The notes below the pieces were generated by a model. The model was not told where the DNA came from, searched no databases, and worked only from the letters and a program-made list of their open reading frames with translations. This document shows positions 34,604 to 42,488 of a stretch of DNA of 64,000 nt, in pieces (position 1 is the stretch's first letter; each line of letters opens with the position of its first letter). This DNA comes from Cellulosimicrobium marinum (GTDB lineage Bacteria; Actinomycetota; Actinomycetes; Actinomycetales; Cellulomonadaceae): NCBI RefSeq assembly GCF_020551945.1, contig NZ_JAJBZH010000003.1, positions 62,001 to 126,000 of the forward strand, given 5' to 3'. The position numbers were made by a program, and so were the translations under genes.

Positions 34604-34666
34604 GGTCCGCAGTCTACGTCGCGCCGGTGACGACGCGTGGGCCGCAGCGTCCCGGCGAACGCACGA

Positions 34667-34717
34667 GCCCGCCGGGGCCTGCGCTCCAGGGGCAGCGGAG
34701 CACGGCGCCCGGCGGGC
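34667..34717 (-). terminator. Stem-loop after nagB
   Basis: GCCCGCCGGG (34667-34676) pairs perfectly with CCCGGCGGGC (34708-34717) around a 31-nt, partly self-paired loop. It lies 60 nt after the nagB stop on the minus strand and before the DUF3039 promoter. Confidence 0.55.
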
Positions 34718-34776
34718 GGCTGGGTGCACGTCGGCCGACCGGTGCGGAACAGCACGACGCAGGAACGGTTCGTCGG

Positions 34777-35559
34777 TTACAGGCCCTGCCAGGCAGGCTT
34801 GGACGCGTACGTCTGGCGGTAGTAGCCCGCGAGCTGCAGGCGCGAGGCCGCCGCGTCGTCGACCAGCACCGTCGCGTGCGGGTGCATCTGCATGATCGTC
34901 GCGGGCCACAACGCGCTGACCGGACCCTCCACGAGCTGGTGCACCGCCTCCGCCTTGCCCTTGCCCGTCGCCAGCAGCACCAGGTGCCGCGCCGACATGA
35001 TCGTCGCCAACCCCTGCGTCAGGCAGTGCTGGGGCACCTGGTCCACGTCGTCACCGAAGAACCGCGCGTTGTCCTCACGCGTCTGCGCCGTCAACGTCTT
35101 GATCCGCGTGCGCGACGCCAACGACGACCCCGGCTCGTTGAACGCGATGTGCCCGTCCGTCCCGATCCCCAGGATCTGCAGGTCCACACCCCCCGCGTCC
35201 GCGATCGCCGCCTCGTACGCCGCGCACGCACCCACCAGGTCCCCCGCGTTACCGTCCGGACCCTGCACCGCACCCGGGGCGAAGTCCACCCGCGAGGCGA
35301 TCTCCGTCTCGATCACGTTGCGGTACCGCTCCGGGTGCTCCGCCGGCAGACCCACGTACTCGTCCAGCATGAACGCCCGCGCCCGCGCGAAGCTCAGACC
35401 CGACTCCTCGTGCCGCCGCACCAGCTCGTCGTACACCTTCAACGGCGACGAACCCGTCGCCAGACCCAGCACCGCCTGCGGCCGCGACCGCACCAACGAC
35501 TCGATCGCATCCGCAGCCAGCACCGCCAGCTCGCCCGCCGGGGCGATCACGACCTCCAT
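34777..35559 (-). CDS. nagB: Glucosamine-6-phosphate deaminase
   Basis: 260 aa. LGLATGSSPLKVYDELVRR, FMLDEYVGLPAEHPERYR, GIGTDGHIAFNEPGSSL and LLATGKGKAEAVH are the catalytic and sugar-phosphate motifs. It converts glucosamine-6-phosphate to fructose-6-phosphate and ammonia. ATG 35559 overlaps the stop of the ROK kinase (TGATG), with AGGAG upstream. It is the last gene of the amino-sugar operon. No nagA deacetylase gene is in the window, so that step must be encoded elsewhere. Confidence 0.96.
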   Translation of the reverse strand: MEVVIAPAGELAVLAADAIESLVRSRPQAVLGLATGSSPLKVYDELVRRHEESGLSFARARAFMLDEYVGLPAEHPERYRNVIETEIASRVDFAPGAVQGPDGNAGDLVGACAAYEAAIADAGGVDLQILGIGTDGHIAFNEPGSSLASRTRIKTLTAQTREDNARFFGDDVDQVPQHCLTQGLATIMSARHLVLLATGKGKAEAVHQLVEGPVSALWPATIMQMHPHATVLVDDAAASRLQLAGYYRQTYASKPAWQGL

Positions 35560-36593
35560 CAGAACTCCTTTCGACGGCCGACGAGGGCGGCACCCACCGC
35601 GGCCACGGGGACGTCGTGCGGCGCCAGGGACACGCGGTCCGCGAGCTGCAACGACGACAGGAACGGGGACGTGCGCGACTGCGCCACGAGGGCGGCGCGC
35701 ACTGCGTCAAGGAGCGGCTCGCCCAGGGCGGACACGCCGCCGCCCAGGACGACGTGCCGGACGTCGACGGTGAGCTCGAGGATCCGCACCGCGCTCGCCA
35801 CCGCGGACGCGAACTCGTCCTTGATGCGCTGCGCCTCGACGTCACCGGCCGCGGCGGCCTCGAACAGCTCGGCCGGGGCGGGACGCCCGTGGCGCGAAGG
35901 CCACCGGGCGCTGAGCGCGGAGCCCGAGGCGTAGACCTCGACGCACCCGCGCTGCCCGCACGCGCAGAGCGGTCCGCGCGGGTCGATCGGGATGTGCCCG
36001 ATCTCCCCCGCCGCGCCGCTCACGCCGCGCCGCAGCTCGCCGCCCAGGACGATCCCCGCCGCCAGCCCGGTGCCGAGCGCGAGGAACGCGAGGTCCGACC
36101 CGTCGGCCCCCCGCAGGTGCGAAGCACCGAGCGCGGCGACATTGAGGTCGTTGTCCGTGCGGACCGGGACGCCGCCGATCTCCCGCGACACGTGCTCGGC
36201 GAGCGGGTAGCGGCCCCCCTCGATGCCGAGGTTCACCGCGTGCGTGACCGACCCGTCCTCGGGGTCGACGAGACCCGGTACCCCGATGCCCACGCCCTCG
36301 AGCGTCGTCGGGTCCGCGCCGACGCGCCGCGCGACCTCGCCGATCGCGCGGACGGCGCTCCGCACGACGCCTTCCGGTCCCAGCGTCGTGGGAATCCGGA
36401 CCGCCTCGTGCGACGCGCCGTCCGGGTCGACGAGCGTCGCCAGGACCTTGGTGCCCCCGATGTCCAGGCCTGCCGTCCACCCCGGCACCGACCGGCCCCG
36501 CACCGCGGTGCGGGGGGTCGGTGCCACGGGCAGGGCGGTGCCGGGACCGGCCACCTCGCCCGGGAGCGAGGCGGCCGTGCTCAGATCGCTCAC
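35559..36593 (-). CDS. ROK-family sugar kinase (N-acetylglucosamine/glucose kinase-like)
   Basis: 344 aa. ATP site TAGLDIGGTKVLATLV, substrate Asp in VRTDNDLNVAALG, LALGTGLAAGIVLGG, and the ROK zinc motif CACGQRGCVEVYASG with the conserved His in GEIGHIPID. An N-terminal ~40-aa tail is not part of the fold. Between a permease (1-nt gap) and nagB (overlapping), it most likely phosphorylates N-acetylglucosamine, glucosamine or glucose. GTG 36593 is used; a later start near GRSVPGWTAGLDIGG is possible. Confidence 0.88.
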   Translation of the reverse strand: MSDLSTAASLPGEVAGPGTALPVAPTPRTAVRGRSVPGWTAGLDIGGTKVLATLVDPDGASHEAVRIPTTLGPEGVVRSAVRAIGEVARRVGADPTTLEGVGIGVPGLVDPEDGSVTHAVNLGIEGGRYPLAEHVSREIGGVPVRTDNDLNVAALGASHLRGADGSDLAFLALGTGLAAGIVLGGELRRGVSGAAGEIGHIPIDPRGPLCACGQRGCVEVYASGSALSARWPSRHGRPAPAELFEAAAAGDVEAQRIKDEFASAVASAVRILELTVDVRHVVLGGGVSALGEPLLDAVRAALVAQSRTSPFLSSLQLADRVSLAPHDVPVAAVGAALVGRRKEF

Positions 36594-36594
36594 G

Positions 36595-37524
36595 TCAGCC
36601 CTTCACCGCACCCGAGACGAGACCACCGGTCATACGACCCTGGACGATGACGAAGAAGATGACCACCGGGATGGCGACGATCACCGAGCCGGCCATGAGC
36701 GCGCCCCAGTTGGTCGCCTGCGTGGCCTGCTGGAACGTGCGCAGCCAGACGGGCAGGGTCATCGACTCCGGACGCTGCATGATGATCAGCGCCATGAGGA
36801 ACTCGTTCCAGGCCTGGATGAAGGCGAACACGCCGGTCGCGACGAGGCCGGGGGCCAGGAGCGGGAAGGTGATCTTCCAGAACGCCTTCGGCCGGGAGCA
36901 GCCGTCGATCATGGCCGCCTCCTCGAGCTCCGCCGGGACGCCGTGCACGAACCCGCGCAGGGTCCAGATCGTGAACGGCAGGACCGCCGAGATGTAGATG
37001 ATCGCCAGACCCATGATCGTGTTGAGCATCTGCCAGCCGTCGATGATCCGGAAGATCGAGATCATCATGGCCTCGCCCGGGATCATCTGGACCACGAGGA
37101 TCGCGACGATGAACGCCTTGCGGCCCTTGAAGGAGAAGCGCGTGATGGCGAGGGAGGCGAGGAAGCCGAGGACCATCGTCACCACGAGGGTGATGAAGGT
37201 GACCCCGATGGAGTTCCCCAGGGCCGGCGGGAGCGGTGCACGGGAGTCGTCCGTCCACACGTTCACGTAGTTCGCGGTGGTGAAGACGTCGGGCGTCGGG
37301 AAGAAGTGCAGGTCCGTTCCGCGGATGAGGTTCGTCGGCAGGAACGACGTGTTGATCATCCAGTAGACCGGGAAGATCGACGCGATGAAGACGATCACGG
37401 CGAGGATCGAGTAGAGGACGTTCGCCGTCTTCTTGCGCTGCGTGTCCTTGCTGCGCCGCGGGACGTCCCGCACGGGGGTCGCCGCGTGCCGCACCGGGGC
37501 GGCCGGGGTGGAGATGGTGCTCAC
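36595..37524 (-). CDS. Sugar ABC transporter permease, MalG/CUT1 type
   Basis: 309 aa, six membrane helices after a ~30-residue basic tail. The EAA loop ELEEAAMIDGCSRPKAFWKI is intact and contacts the ATPase. FVHGVPAELEEAA is typical of the MalG-like partner. GTG 37524 overlaps the stop of the MalF-type gene. Only 1 nt separates its stop from the kinase start. Confidence 0.93.
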   Translation of the reverse strand: MSTISTPAAPVRHAATPVRDVPRRSKDTQRKKTANVLYSILAVIVFIASIFPVYWMINTSFLPTNLIRGTDLHFFPTPDVFTTANYVNVWTDDSRAPLPPALGNSIGVTFITLVVTMVLGFLASLAITRFSFKGRKAFIVAILVVQMIPGEAMMISIFRIIDGWQMLNTIMGLAIIYISAVLPFTIWTLRGFVHGVPAELEEAAMIDGCSRPKAFWKITFPLLAPGLVATGVFAFIQAWNEFLMALIIMQRPESMTLPVWLRTFQQATQATNWGALMAGSVIVAIPVVIFFVIVQGRMTGGLVSGAVKG

Positions 37525-38477
37525 AGTTCTTCCTCCCGGACGGTCCGGCGCACGTAGTAGAACGAGATGCCGAGCATGATGAACACGAAGATCACCGCGA
37601 TCGCGCCGGCGACGCCGTAGTGCCCCTGGGCCATGCCCATCTGGTAGATGTACACGCCGATGGTGTTCGTCTTCTCGCGGTCACCGCCGATGCCCTGCAG
37701 CGCGTAGACCTGGGTGAACACCCGCAGGTCCCAGATGATCGACAGGACGATGAGGACCGTGTAGATGCTGCGCACGTACGGGACCATGATGAGGCGGAAG
37801 CGCTGCAGCGGGGACGTGCCGTCGAGCTGCGCGGCCTCGAGGACCTCGCCAGGGATCTGCGTCAGGCCGGCGTACAGCGTGAACGCGACGAAGGGCACGG
37901 CACCCCAGACGATGATCAGGGTGAGGATGAGGAAGAACTGGATCGGGTTGAGGAGCCACGAGTGGCCCATCCAGTTGTCGCCGGTGATCTTCGTCAGCAG
38001 GTTGTTGACGACGCCGTACTCGGTGTCGAAGAGCCAGCCCCAGACGATCGTGCCGGCCAGCGGCGGCATGGCCCAGGCCAGCAGCAGGCCCACGGAGACG
38101 AGCGTCCGGAAGCCCTTGTTGAGGCGCATCATCAGCAGCGCGACGAGGGTGCCCAGGAGGAGGGTGAGCGCCACCCACACGACCATGAGCACGAAGCTGC
38201 GCAGCAGGACGGTCCAGAAGCCGTCGACGTCCGTGAGGACCTCGACGTAGTTGTCGAAGCCCACCCACTCCGCCGGCACGCCCATCAGCTGAGCGCGCTC
38301 GTACTCCTGGAAGGACATGACGAACAGTCGGACGAGGGGGTAGCCGACCATGACCCCCAGCACGACGAGGCTGGGGACGAGGAGGCCCCACGGGAGGACC
38401 GGAGGGCGCCGCGTGGACTTCTTCCGCGAGTCCGCGCGCGGCGACGCGGTCCGGGGTTCGAGGGTGGTTGAGCTCAT
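37521..38477 (-). CDS. Sugar ABC transporter permease, MalF/CUT1 type
   Basis: 318 aa. A basic N-terminal tail (RADSRKKSTRRPP) is followed by six helices, the first being LPWGLLVPSLVVLGVMVG. The EAA loop EVLEAAQLDGTSPLQRFRLI is present. It pairs with the MalG-type gene. Two strong stem-loops lie between it and the binding-protein gene. No ATPase gene is in the cluster, as is usual for actinobacterial CUT1 systems that share MsiK. Confidence 0.93.
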   Translation of the reverse strand: MSSTTLEPRTASPRADSRKKSTRRPPVLPWGLLVPSLVVLGVMVGYPLVRLFVMSFQEYERAQLMGVPAEWVGFDNYVEVLTDVDGFWTVLLRSFVLMVVWVALTLLLGTLVALLMMRLNKGFRTLVSVGLLLAWAMPPLAGTIVWGWLFDTEYGVVNNLLTKITGDNWMGHSWLLNPIQFFLILTLIIVWGAVPFVAFTLYAGLTQIPGEVLEAAQLDGTSPLQRFRLIMVPYVRSIYTVLIVLSIIWDLRVFTQVYALQGIGGDREKTNTIGVYIYQMGMAQGHYGVAGAIAVIFVFIMLGISFYYVRRTVREEEL

Positions 38478-38542
38478 TTCCTCACTCCGTCGAGGGGTGC
38501 GCGGGTGGTGCGCGGGCGACGCGAACGGGTCGCGTCATGCGC

Positions 38543-38625
38543 AGGGGTGGGGGCTCCGGGAGGAGCACCCACCCCTGACGGACCGAGCGTCCGGTGCCGC
38601 CCCGAGGGTCCCGCGGCGGCACCGG
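38543..38625 (-). promoter_or_regulatory. Two intercistronic stem-loops between binding protein and permeases
   Basis: AGGGGTGGGGGCTCC (38543-38557) pairs with GGAGCACCCACCCCT (38562-38576), one mismatch, and CCGGTGCCGCC (38591-38601) pairs perfectly with GGCGGCACCGG (38615-38625). Directly after the binding-protein stop, they probably stabilise its mRNA or partly stop transcription, giving more binding protein than permease. Confidence 0.6.
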
Positions 38626-38630
38626 GCGGC

Positions 38631-39929
38631 TCAGCTGTTGAGGATCTCCTCGATCTTGGCGTCCAGCTCCTCGGCGACGGCCTTCACGTCGTCACCGTTG
38701 GCGATGCGGGTGAACGCCGTCTGGAGCACGTTCTGCGCCTCGACGTCGGCCCAGCGGGGCGACACGGGCGTGACCTTCGTGTTCTTCGACACCTCGACAC
38801 CGGCCTGGGCGATCGGGTTGTCCGTGGGGACCTTCTCGGCGAGCGAGGTCTTGGCCGGGATGAGGCCGTTCTCCGCGAGGATGGTCTGGTACTCGTCGCT
38901 CATCATGATCTCGTAGGCCGAGACCGCGAGCTCCGGGTTGTTCGACTTCGACGCGACGGCGAGGTTCGAGCCACCACCGAAGACGGTGGCCGTGCCGCCG
39001 TCCTTGCCGGGCAGGGGCATCGCGGTGAGGTCGGAGCCGTAGGTCGACTCGCAGCCCGGCGTCTCGGCGTCCTCAGGAGCCTTGATGGACCACTGGATCC
39101 ACGTCGGCGCCGAGAGGTAGCCGACCTTGCCCTCGCAGAACGGCACCTGCAGGTCGGTCTCCTGACCGTCCTTCGGCGCGAGCGACGCGTTCTTCATGAG
39201 GTCCGCGACCTGCTCGAGACCGGCGAGGCCACCCTCCGAGGAGAAGCCCGCCTCCCACGTGCCGTCCTCGGCCTGCTCGGCGATGAAGCCGCCGTTCTCC
39301 CAGACGAACGGGAGCGCGTTGTACCAGTCCTGGCCCGGCCAGTAGAGGCCCGAGACCGAGTCCGTCGTCATCGCCTTGGCGTTGTCGACGTACTCGTCGA
39401 GCGTCGTCGGCACGGGCGTGTCACCCGTGACCTGCGGGGAGTAGAACACGACGCGCGAGCCCGCGTAGTAGGGCAGGGCGTAGTGCTTCTCGTCCCAGGT
39501 GCCGGCCTCGACGAACGCGGGGAGCAGGTCGTCGCCACCGTAGGACTCGAACTCCTCGGCGGTGATCTCACGGAAGTAGCCGGCCGAGGTGAACGCGGCG
39601 GACTGCGTGTTGCCGACCTCGACGATGTCGGGGCTGTCCGAGCCGGAGAGCGCGGTCGTGAGCTTGTCGACGAGGCCCGTCCAGGACTGCTCCTCGATCG
39701 TGAGCGTGCTGCCCGGGTTGGCGTCCTCGAACGTCGTCGTGAGGTACTCGCGCGCGGCGTCGGGCGTGTCCGAGCCGACGAGCCAGACGCGGACCTCGCC
39801 GCTCGCAGCGGTCTCCTCGCCGGACCCGTTGTCGTCGTCCGTGCCGGAGCCGGAGCCGCAGGCGGTCAGCGCGAGTGCCAGGGTGATGGTCGACGCCACG
39901 GAGGTGGCGACGAGGCGGTTCCTCTTCAC
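38631..39929 (-). CDS. Sugar ABC transporter substrate-binding lipoprotein (CUT1)
   Basis: 432 aa. The signal peptide KRNRLVATSVASTITLALAL ends at lipobox LTAC (Cys24). The mature part has EVRVWLVGSDTPDAAREYL, SDSPDIVEVGNTQSAAFTSA and a late PRWADVEAQNVLQTAF, matching the N-acetylglucosamine/chitobiose-type NgcE group in style. GTG 39929 is chosen because GAGAGGAAG lies upstream and the signal peptide starts there. First gene of the operon with two permeases, ROK kinase and nagB, so the ligand is probably an amino sugar. Confidence 0.92.
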   Translation of the reverse strand: MKRNRLVATSVASTITLALALTACGSGSGTDDDNGSGEETAASGEVRVWLVGSDTPDAAREYLTTTFEDANPGSTLTIEEQSWTGLVDKLTTALSGSDSPDIVEVGNTQSAAFTSAGYFREITAEEFESYGGDDLLPAFVEAGTWDEKHYALPYYAGSRVVFYSPQVTGDTPVPTTLDEYVDNAKAMTTDSVSGLYWPGQDWYNALPFVWENGGFIAEQAEDGTWEAGFSSEGGLAGLEQVADLMKNASLAPKDGQETDLQVPFCEGKVGYLSAPTWIQWSIKAPEDAETPGCESTYGSDLTAMPLPGKDGGTATVFGGGSNLAVASKSNNPELAVSAYEIMMSDEYQTILAENGLIPAKTSLAEKVPTDNPIAQAGVEVSKNTKVTPVSPRWADVEAQNVLQTAFTRIANGDDVKAVAEELDAKIEEILNS

Positions 39930-39987
39930 TGGGTGCTTCCTCTCGGTGTTTCTGTGTGGCGGCGTCGGTGACGCCACCCGAGGTGTG

Positions 39988-40021
39988 GCAGGGGCCCTGC
40001 GTAATTCACGGTGTGCAGGGG
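39988..40021. promoter_or_regulatory. Possible operator region upstream of the sugar operon
   Basis: GCAGGGGCCCTGC (39988-40000) is a perfect odd palindrome; a direct copy of its half, GCAGGGG, recurs at 40015-40021. The A/T-rich GTAATTC between them may be promoter sequence. It lies 59 nt upstream of the binding-protein start. The regulator is unknown; the neighbouring ROK repressor is one candidate. Confidence 0.35.
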
Positions 40022-40133
40022 TACTGCGGACCGGGCGGGTGCTGCACTGGGGTGCCCGGGGGTTCGTGGTGATCGGTCGGACCGCGTGGGTCGGTCCTCC
40101 CGGTCGGGCAGGGGGGTCAGGTTCGACGAGGTC

Positions 40134-41294
40134 TCATGAGACCCCCAGCTGTCCGGACAGGACGAGGACGGCGGCCCCGGCAAGGACCACGTCTTCGTCG
40201 AGCGTCGCCATGCGGACCCGCAGATCACGGCCGATCGCCGGCATCGTGCGGGCACGGATGGTCTCGAACGCCGTCTCCCGCAGGGACCCGTCGAGCAGGT
40301 CCGCCGGACCGCTGACGAGGATCTCCGCGAGGTTGAGGGCGCTCACGACAGGAGCCAGGGCGATGCCCAGCGTCCTGCCGACCGACGCCAGCGCGGCGTC
40401 GGCAGCCTCGGTGTCGAGCCCGTCGACCGCACGCCGCAGCGCCGGGACGGACAGGACGGTCTCCAGGCAGCCCCGGCGCCCGCAGGCGCAGAGGTCGCCG
40501 TCGTCGACGACGGTCACGTGGCCGAGCTCGCCCGCCGCGTCGCCGTGGCCGTGGATGCGCGAGCCGTCCACCATGATGCCCGCGCCGACACCCTCGCCCA
40601 CGGTGAGCACGAGCAGGCCGGTGCCGGACGCACCGCCGAACGTGAACTCCCCCAGCGCGGCGATGTTGGCGTCGTTCGCGACGTGGACCGCCAGGCCGAG
40701 CCGCTCGGTGAGCTGCTCCGCGAGGGGGACGTCGTACCAGCGACGGTTCGGCGCCTCGACGACCCGGCCGTCCGCGTCGACCACACCGGGGGAGCCGATG
40801 CCCACGCCGATGACGGGCTGCGTGCCCGCGGCGATGAGGCCGCGGCAGAACCGGGTCAGCAGGTCGACCAGCTCGTCGCCCGTGCGACCGTCGACGGCCA
40901 GGCTCTGCCGGACCACGAAGTCGCCCGTGAGGGTGAGGACCGCGCCGCGCATGACCTCGTCGTCCGTGAGGTCGACGGAGACGATCTGGTAGGCGCTCGT
41001 GCGCATCCCGACGAGGATGGCGGGCTTGCCGACGCGCTGCCCGGGACGGACACCGAGCTCCTCCACCAGTCCCTCGGCGATGAGCACGGAGACGAGGTCG
41101 GAGATGGTGACCCGCGTGAGCGAGGTCGCCCGGGCGAGGTCGGCACGCGACGTGGGGCCCTCGTGGAAGAGGTGCTGCAGCACGAGGGAGCGGTTGTGCG
41201 CCCGCGCGTGCTCGGGGAGCACCTTCGCGGTCGGCCTGAGCCCTGTGCTCAGGCGTCGGCGCGGTGCGCCGTTCCCTGTGACTGCCGTCGTCAT
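40134..41294 (-). CDS. ROK-family transcriptional repressor (NagC-like)
   Basis: 386 aa. A winged-helix N-terminus (TSRADLARATSLTRVTISDLV, given as TSRADLARATSL and TRVTISDLVSVL, residues ~48-75) joins a ROK sugar-binding domain with IGVGIGSPGVVD, NDANIAALGEF and zinc motif CACGRRGCLETVLS. The kinase-type ATP motif is degenerate (SVDLTDDEVMRGAV), as expected for a regulator. It lies upstream of the amino-sugar operon on the same strand and probably controls it. A TTAGTA/TACTAA inverted repeat stands 6 bp upstream of its ATG, suggesting autoregulation. Confidence 0.9.
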   Translation of the reverse strand: MTTAVTGNGAPRRRLSTGLRPTAKVLPEHARAHNRSLVLQHLFHEGPTSRADLARATSLTRVTISDLVSVLIAEGLVEELGVRPGQRVGKPAILVGMRTSAYQIVSVDLTDDEVMRGAVLTLTGDFVVRQSLAVDGRTGDELVDLLTRFCRGLIAAGTQPVIGVGIGSPGVVDADGRVVEAPNRRWYDVPLAEQLTERLGLAVHVANDANIAALGEFTFGGASGTGLLVLTVGEGVGAGIMVDGSRIHGHGDAAGELGHVTVVDDGDLCACGRRGCLETVLSVPALRRAVDGLDTEAADAALASVGRTLGIALAPVVSALNLAEILVSGPADLLDGSLRETAFETIRARTMPAIGRDLRVRMATLDEDVVLAGAAVLVLSGQLGVS

Positions 41295-41299
41295 GTTTG

Positions 41300-41320
41300 T
41301 TAGTAGACCGCCTTTACTAA
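41300..41320. promoter_or_regulatory. Inverted-repeat operator upstream of the ROK repressor
   Basis: TTAGTA (41300-41305), 9-nt spacer, TACTAA (41315-41320). It stands out as A/T-rich in GC-rich DNA and resembles NagC/XylR-type ROK sites. It begins 6 nt before ATG 41294 on the minus strand. Confidence 0.55.
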
Positions 41321-41393
41321 GACGGTGTCAACCTGCTCGTCACGGGAGTTACCGAAACGTTGCCGAGCGTTCCCCCGGCCGGGACCGAGGTCC

Positions 41394-42380
41394 TCAGCCC
41401 CGGTCGCCGAACGTCCCTGCCGACCCGTCGCGGGCCCGTCCGTGCGCCCTCTCGAGCGCCCCTCCGAGCGCCCCTCCGAGCGCCCCTCCGAGCGACTCTC
41501 CGAGCGACTCTCCGAGCGCCCACCCGAGAGCCCCCGCGTGCTCCACCGACCGCGCGGCCACGACGACGGCGCGTTCCAGCGCCTCGCGCGGGCCGGCGCC
41601 CTGGGCGAGCGACGCCGCGAAGGCGCCGTGCACCACGTCGCCCGCACCGAGCGTGTCCACCACCCGGCGTGCGGGCGGCACGGGGACGACGCAGCGGACG
41701 CCGTCGTCGAGCACCTCCACCGGGTCGGGCCCGTGCGTGCGCGCGACGAACGCCGGTCCCGCCGCGGCGAGCGCGTCGAGCAGGTCCGCCTCCCCCACGC
41801 CGGGGAGCCCGAAGTCCGCGGAGGCCACGACGGCGTCGCACAGCGCGAGGATCTCCTCGGTGCGCGGCTTGGAGGAGCCGGCGTCGAGCACGACGACGCA
41901 CCCCACGTCCCGGGCCCGCCGCGCGAGCGGGACCGCGACCGCGGGGAGGTGCCCGTCGAGCAGGAGCACGTCGCCCGGGCCGACGGCGCCGAGGAGCGCC
42001 ACCGGGTCGTCGACGACGTCCGCGGGCCCCAGCGCGCTCGCGTTCGTGCTCACGACGGCGCGCTCCCCGGTGGACGCGGTGACGAGCACCGTGGAGACCG
42101 CCGGTGCCGCGGTACGCGCTCGTTCCGGACCGAGCGCCTCGACGAGCTCGACGCCTGCCGCGGCGACGTCGGCGCGGACGGCGTCGGCGAGCGGCCCGGT
42201 CCCGACCGCGGCCACGAGCCGCGCGGGCACCCCGAGCGCGACGGCCGTCGCCGCCGCGTTGGCGGCCGGGCCGCCGAAGGCCGCGTCGAGGCTGCGCGCG
42301 ACGATCTTCTCGTCGGGTCCGGGAAGTCGGTCGACCCCCTGCACGACGTCGAGCGTCAGCAGTCCGCAGCACACGAGCAC
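41394..42380 (-). CDS. PfkB-family carbohydrate kinase
   Basis: 328 aa. The N-terminal GGPAANAAATAVALG is the PfkB sugar-binding glycine motif and RRVVDTLGAGDVVHGAFAAS the second signature with the catalytic Asp. Typical length is about 300 aa; this one ends in an unusual low-complexity tail, GWALGESLGESLGGALGGAL, made by six 12-bp DNA repeats. The sugar is not determined; ribokinase- or fructosamine-kinase-like members are common. GTG 42380 lies 6 nt after CATGAT. It ends 99 bp before the ROK repressor start, so they may share a transcript. Confidence 0.85.
   Translation of the reverse strand: MLVCCGLLTLDVVQGVDRLPGPDEKIVARSLDAAFGGPAANAAATAVALGVPARLVAAVGTGPLADAVRADVAAAGVELVEALGPERARTAAPAVSTVLVTASTGERAVVSTNASALGPADVVDDPVALLGAVGPGDVLLLDGHLPAVAVPLARRARDVGCVVVLDAGSSKPRTEEILALCDAVVASADFGLPGVGEADLLDALAAAGPAFVARTHGPDPVEVLDDGVRCVVPVPPARRVVDTLGAGDVVHGAFAASLAQGAGPREALERAVVVAARSVEHAGALGWALGESLGESLGGALGGALGGALERAHGRARDGSAGTFGDRG
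41454..41525. repeat. Six 12-bp tandem repeats in the PfkB gene tail
   Basis: Three GAGCGCCCCTCC, two GAGCGACTCTCC and one GAGCGCCCACCC. On the coding strand they encode one GWAL, two GESL and three GGAL tetrapeptides, keeping frame. Confidence 0.95.
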
Positions 42381-42488
42381 GCTCCCATCATGCCCGCCGG
42401 TGACCGCCAGATCACGGCCAGTTCACAACACGGTCACGATGCGGCACGACGTGTCCGCTTCGCGGTGTTGGCCCCCTACGCTCGCAGC

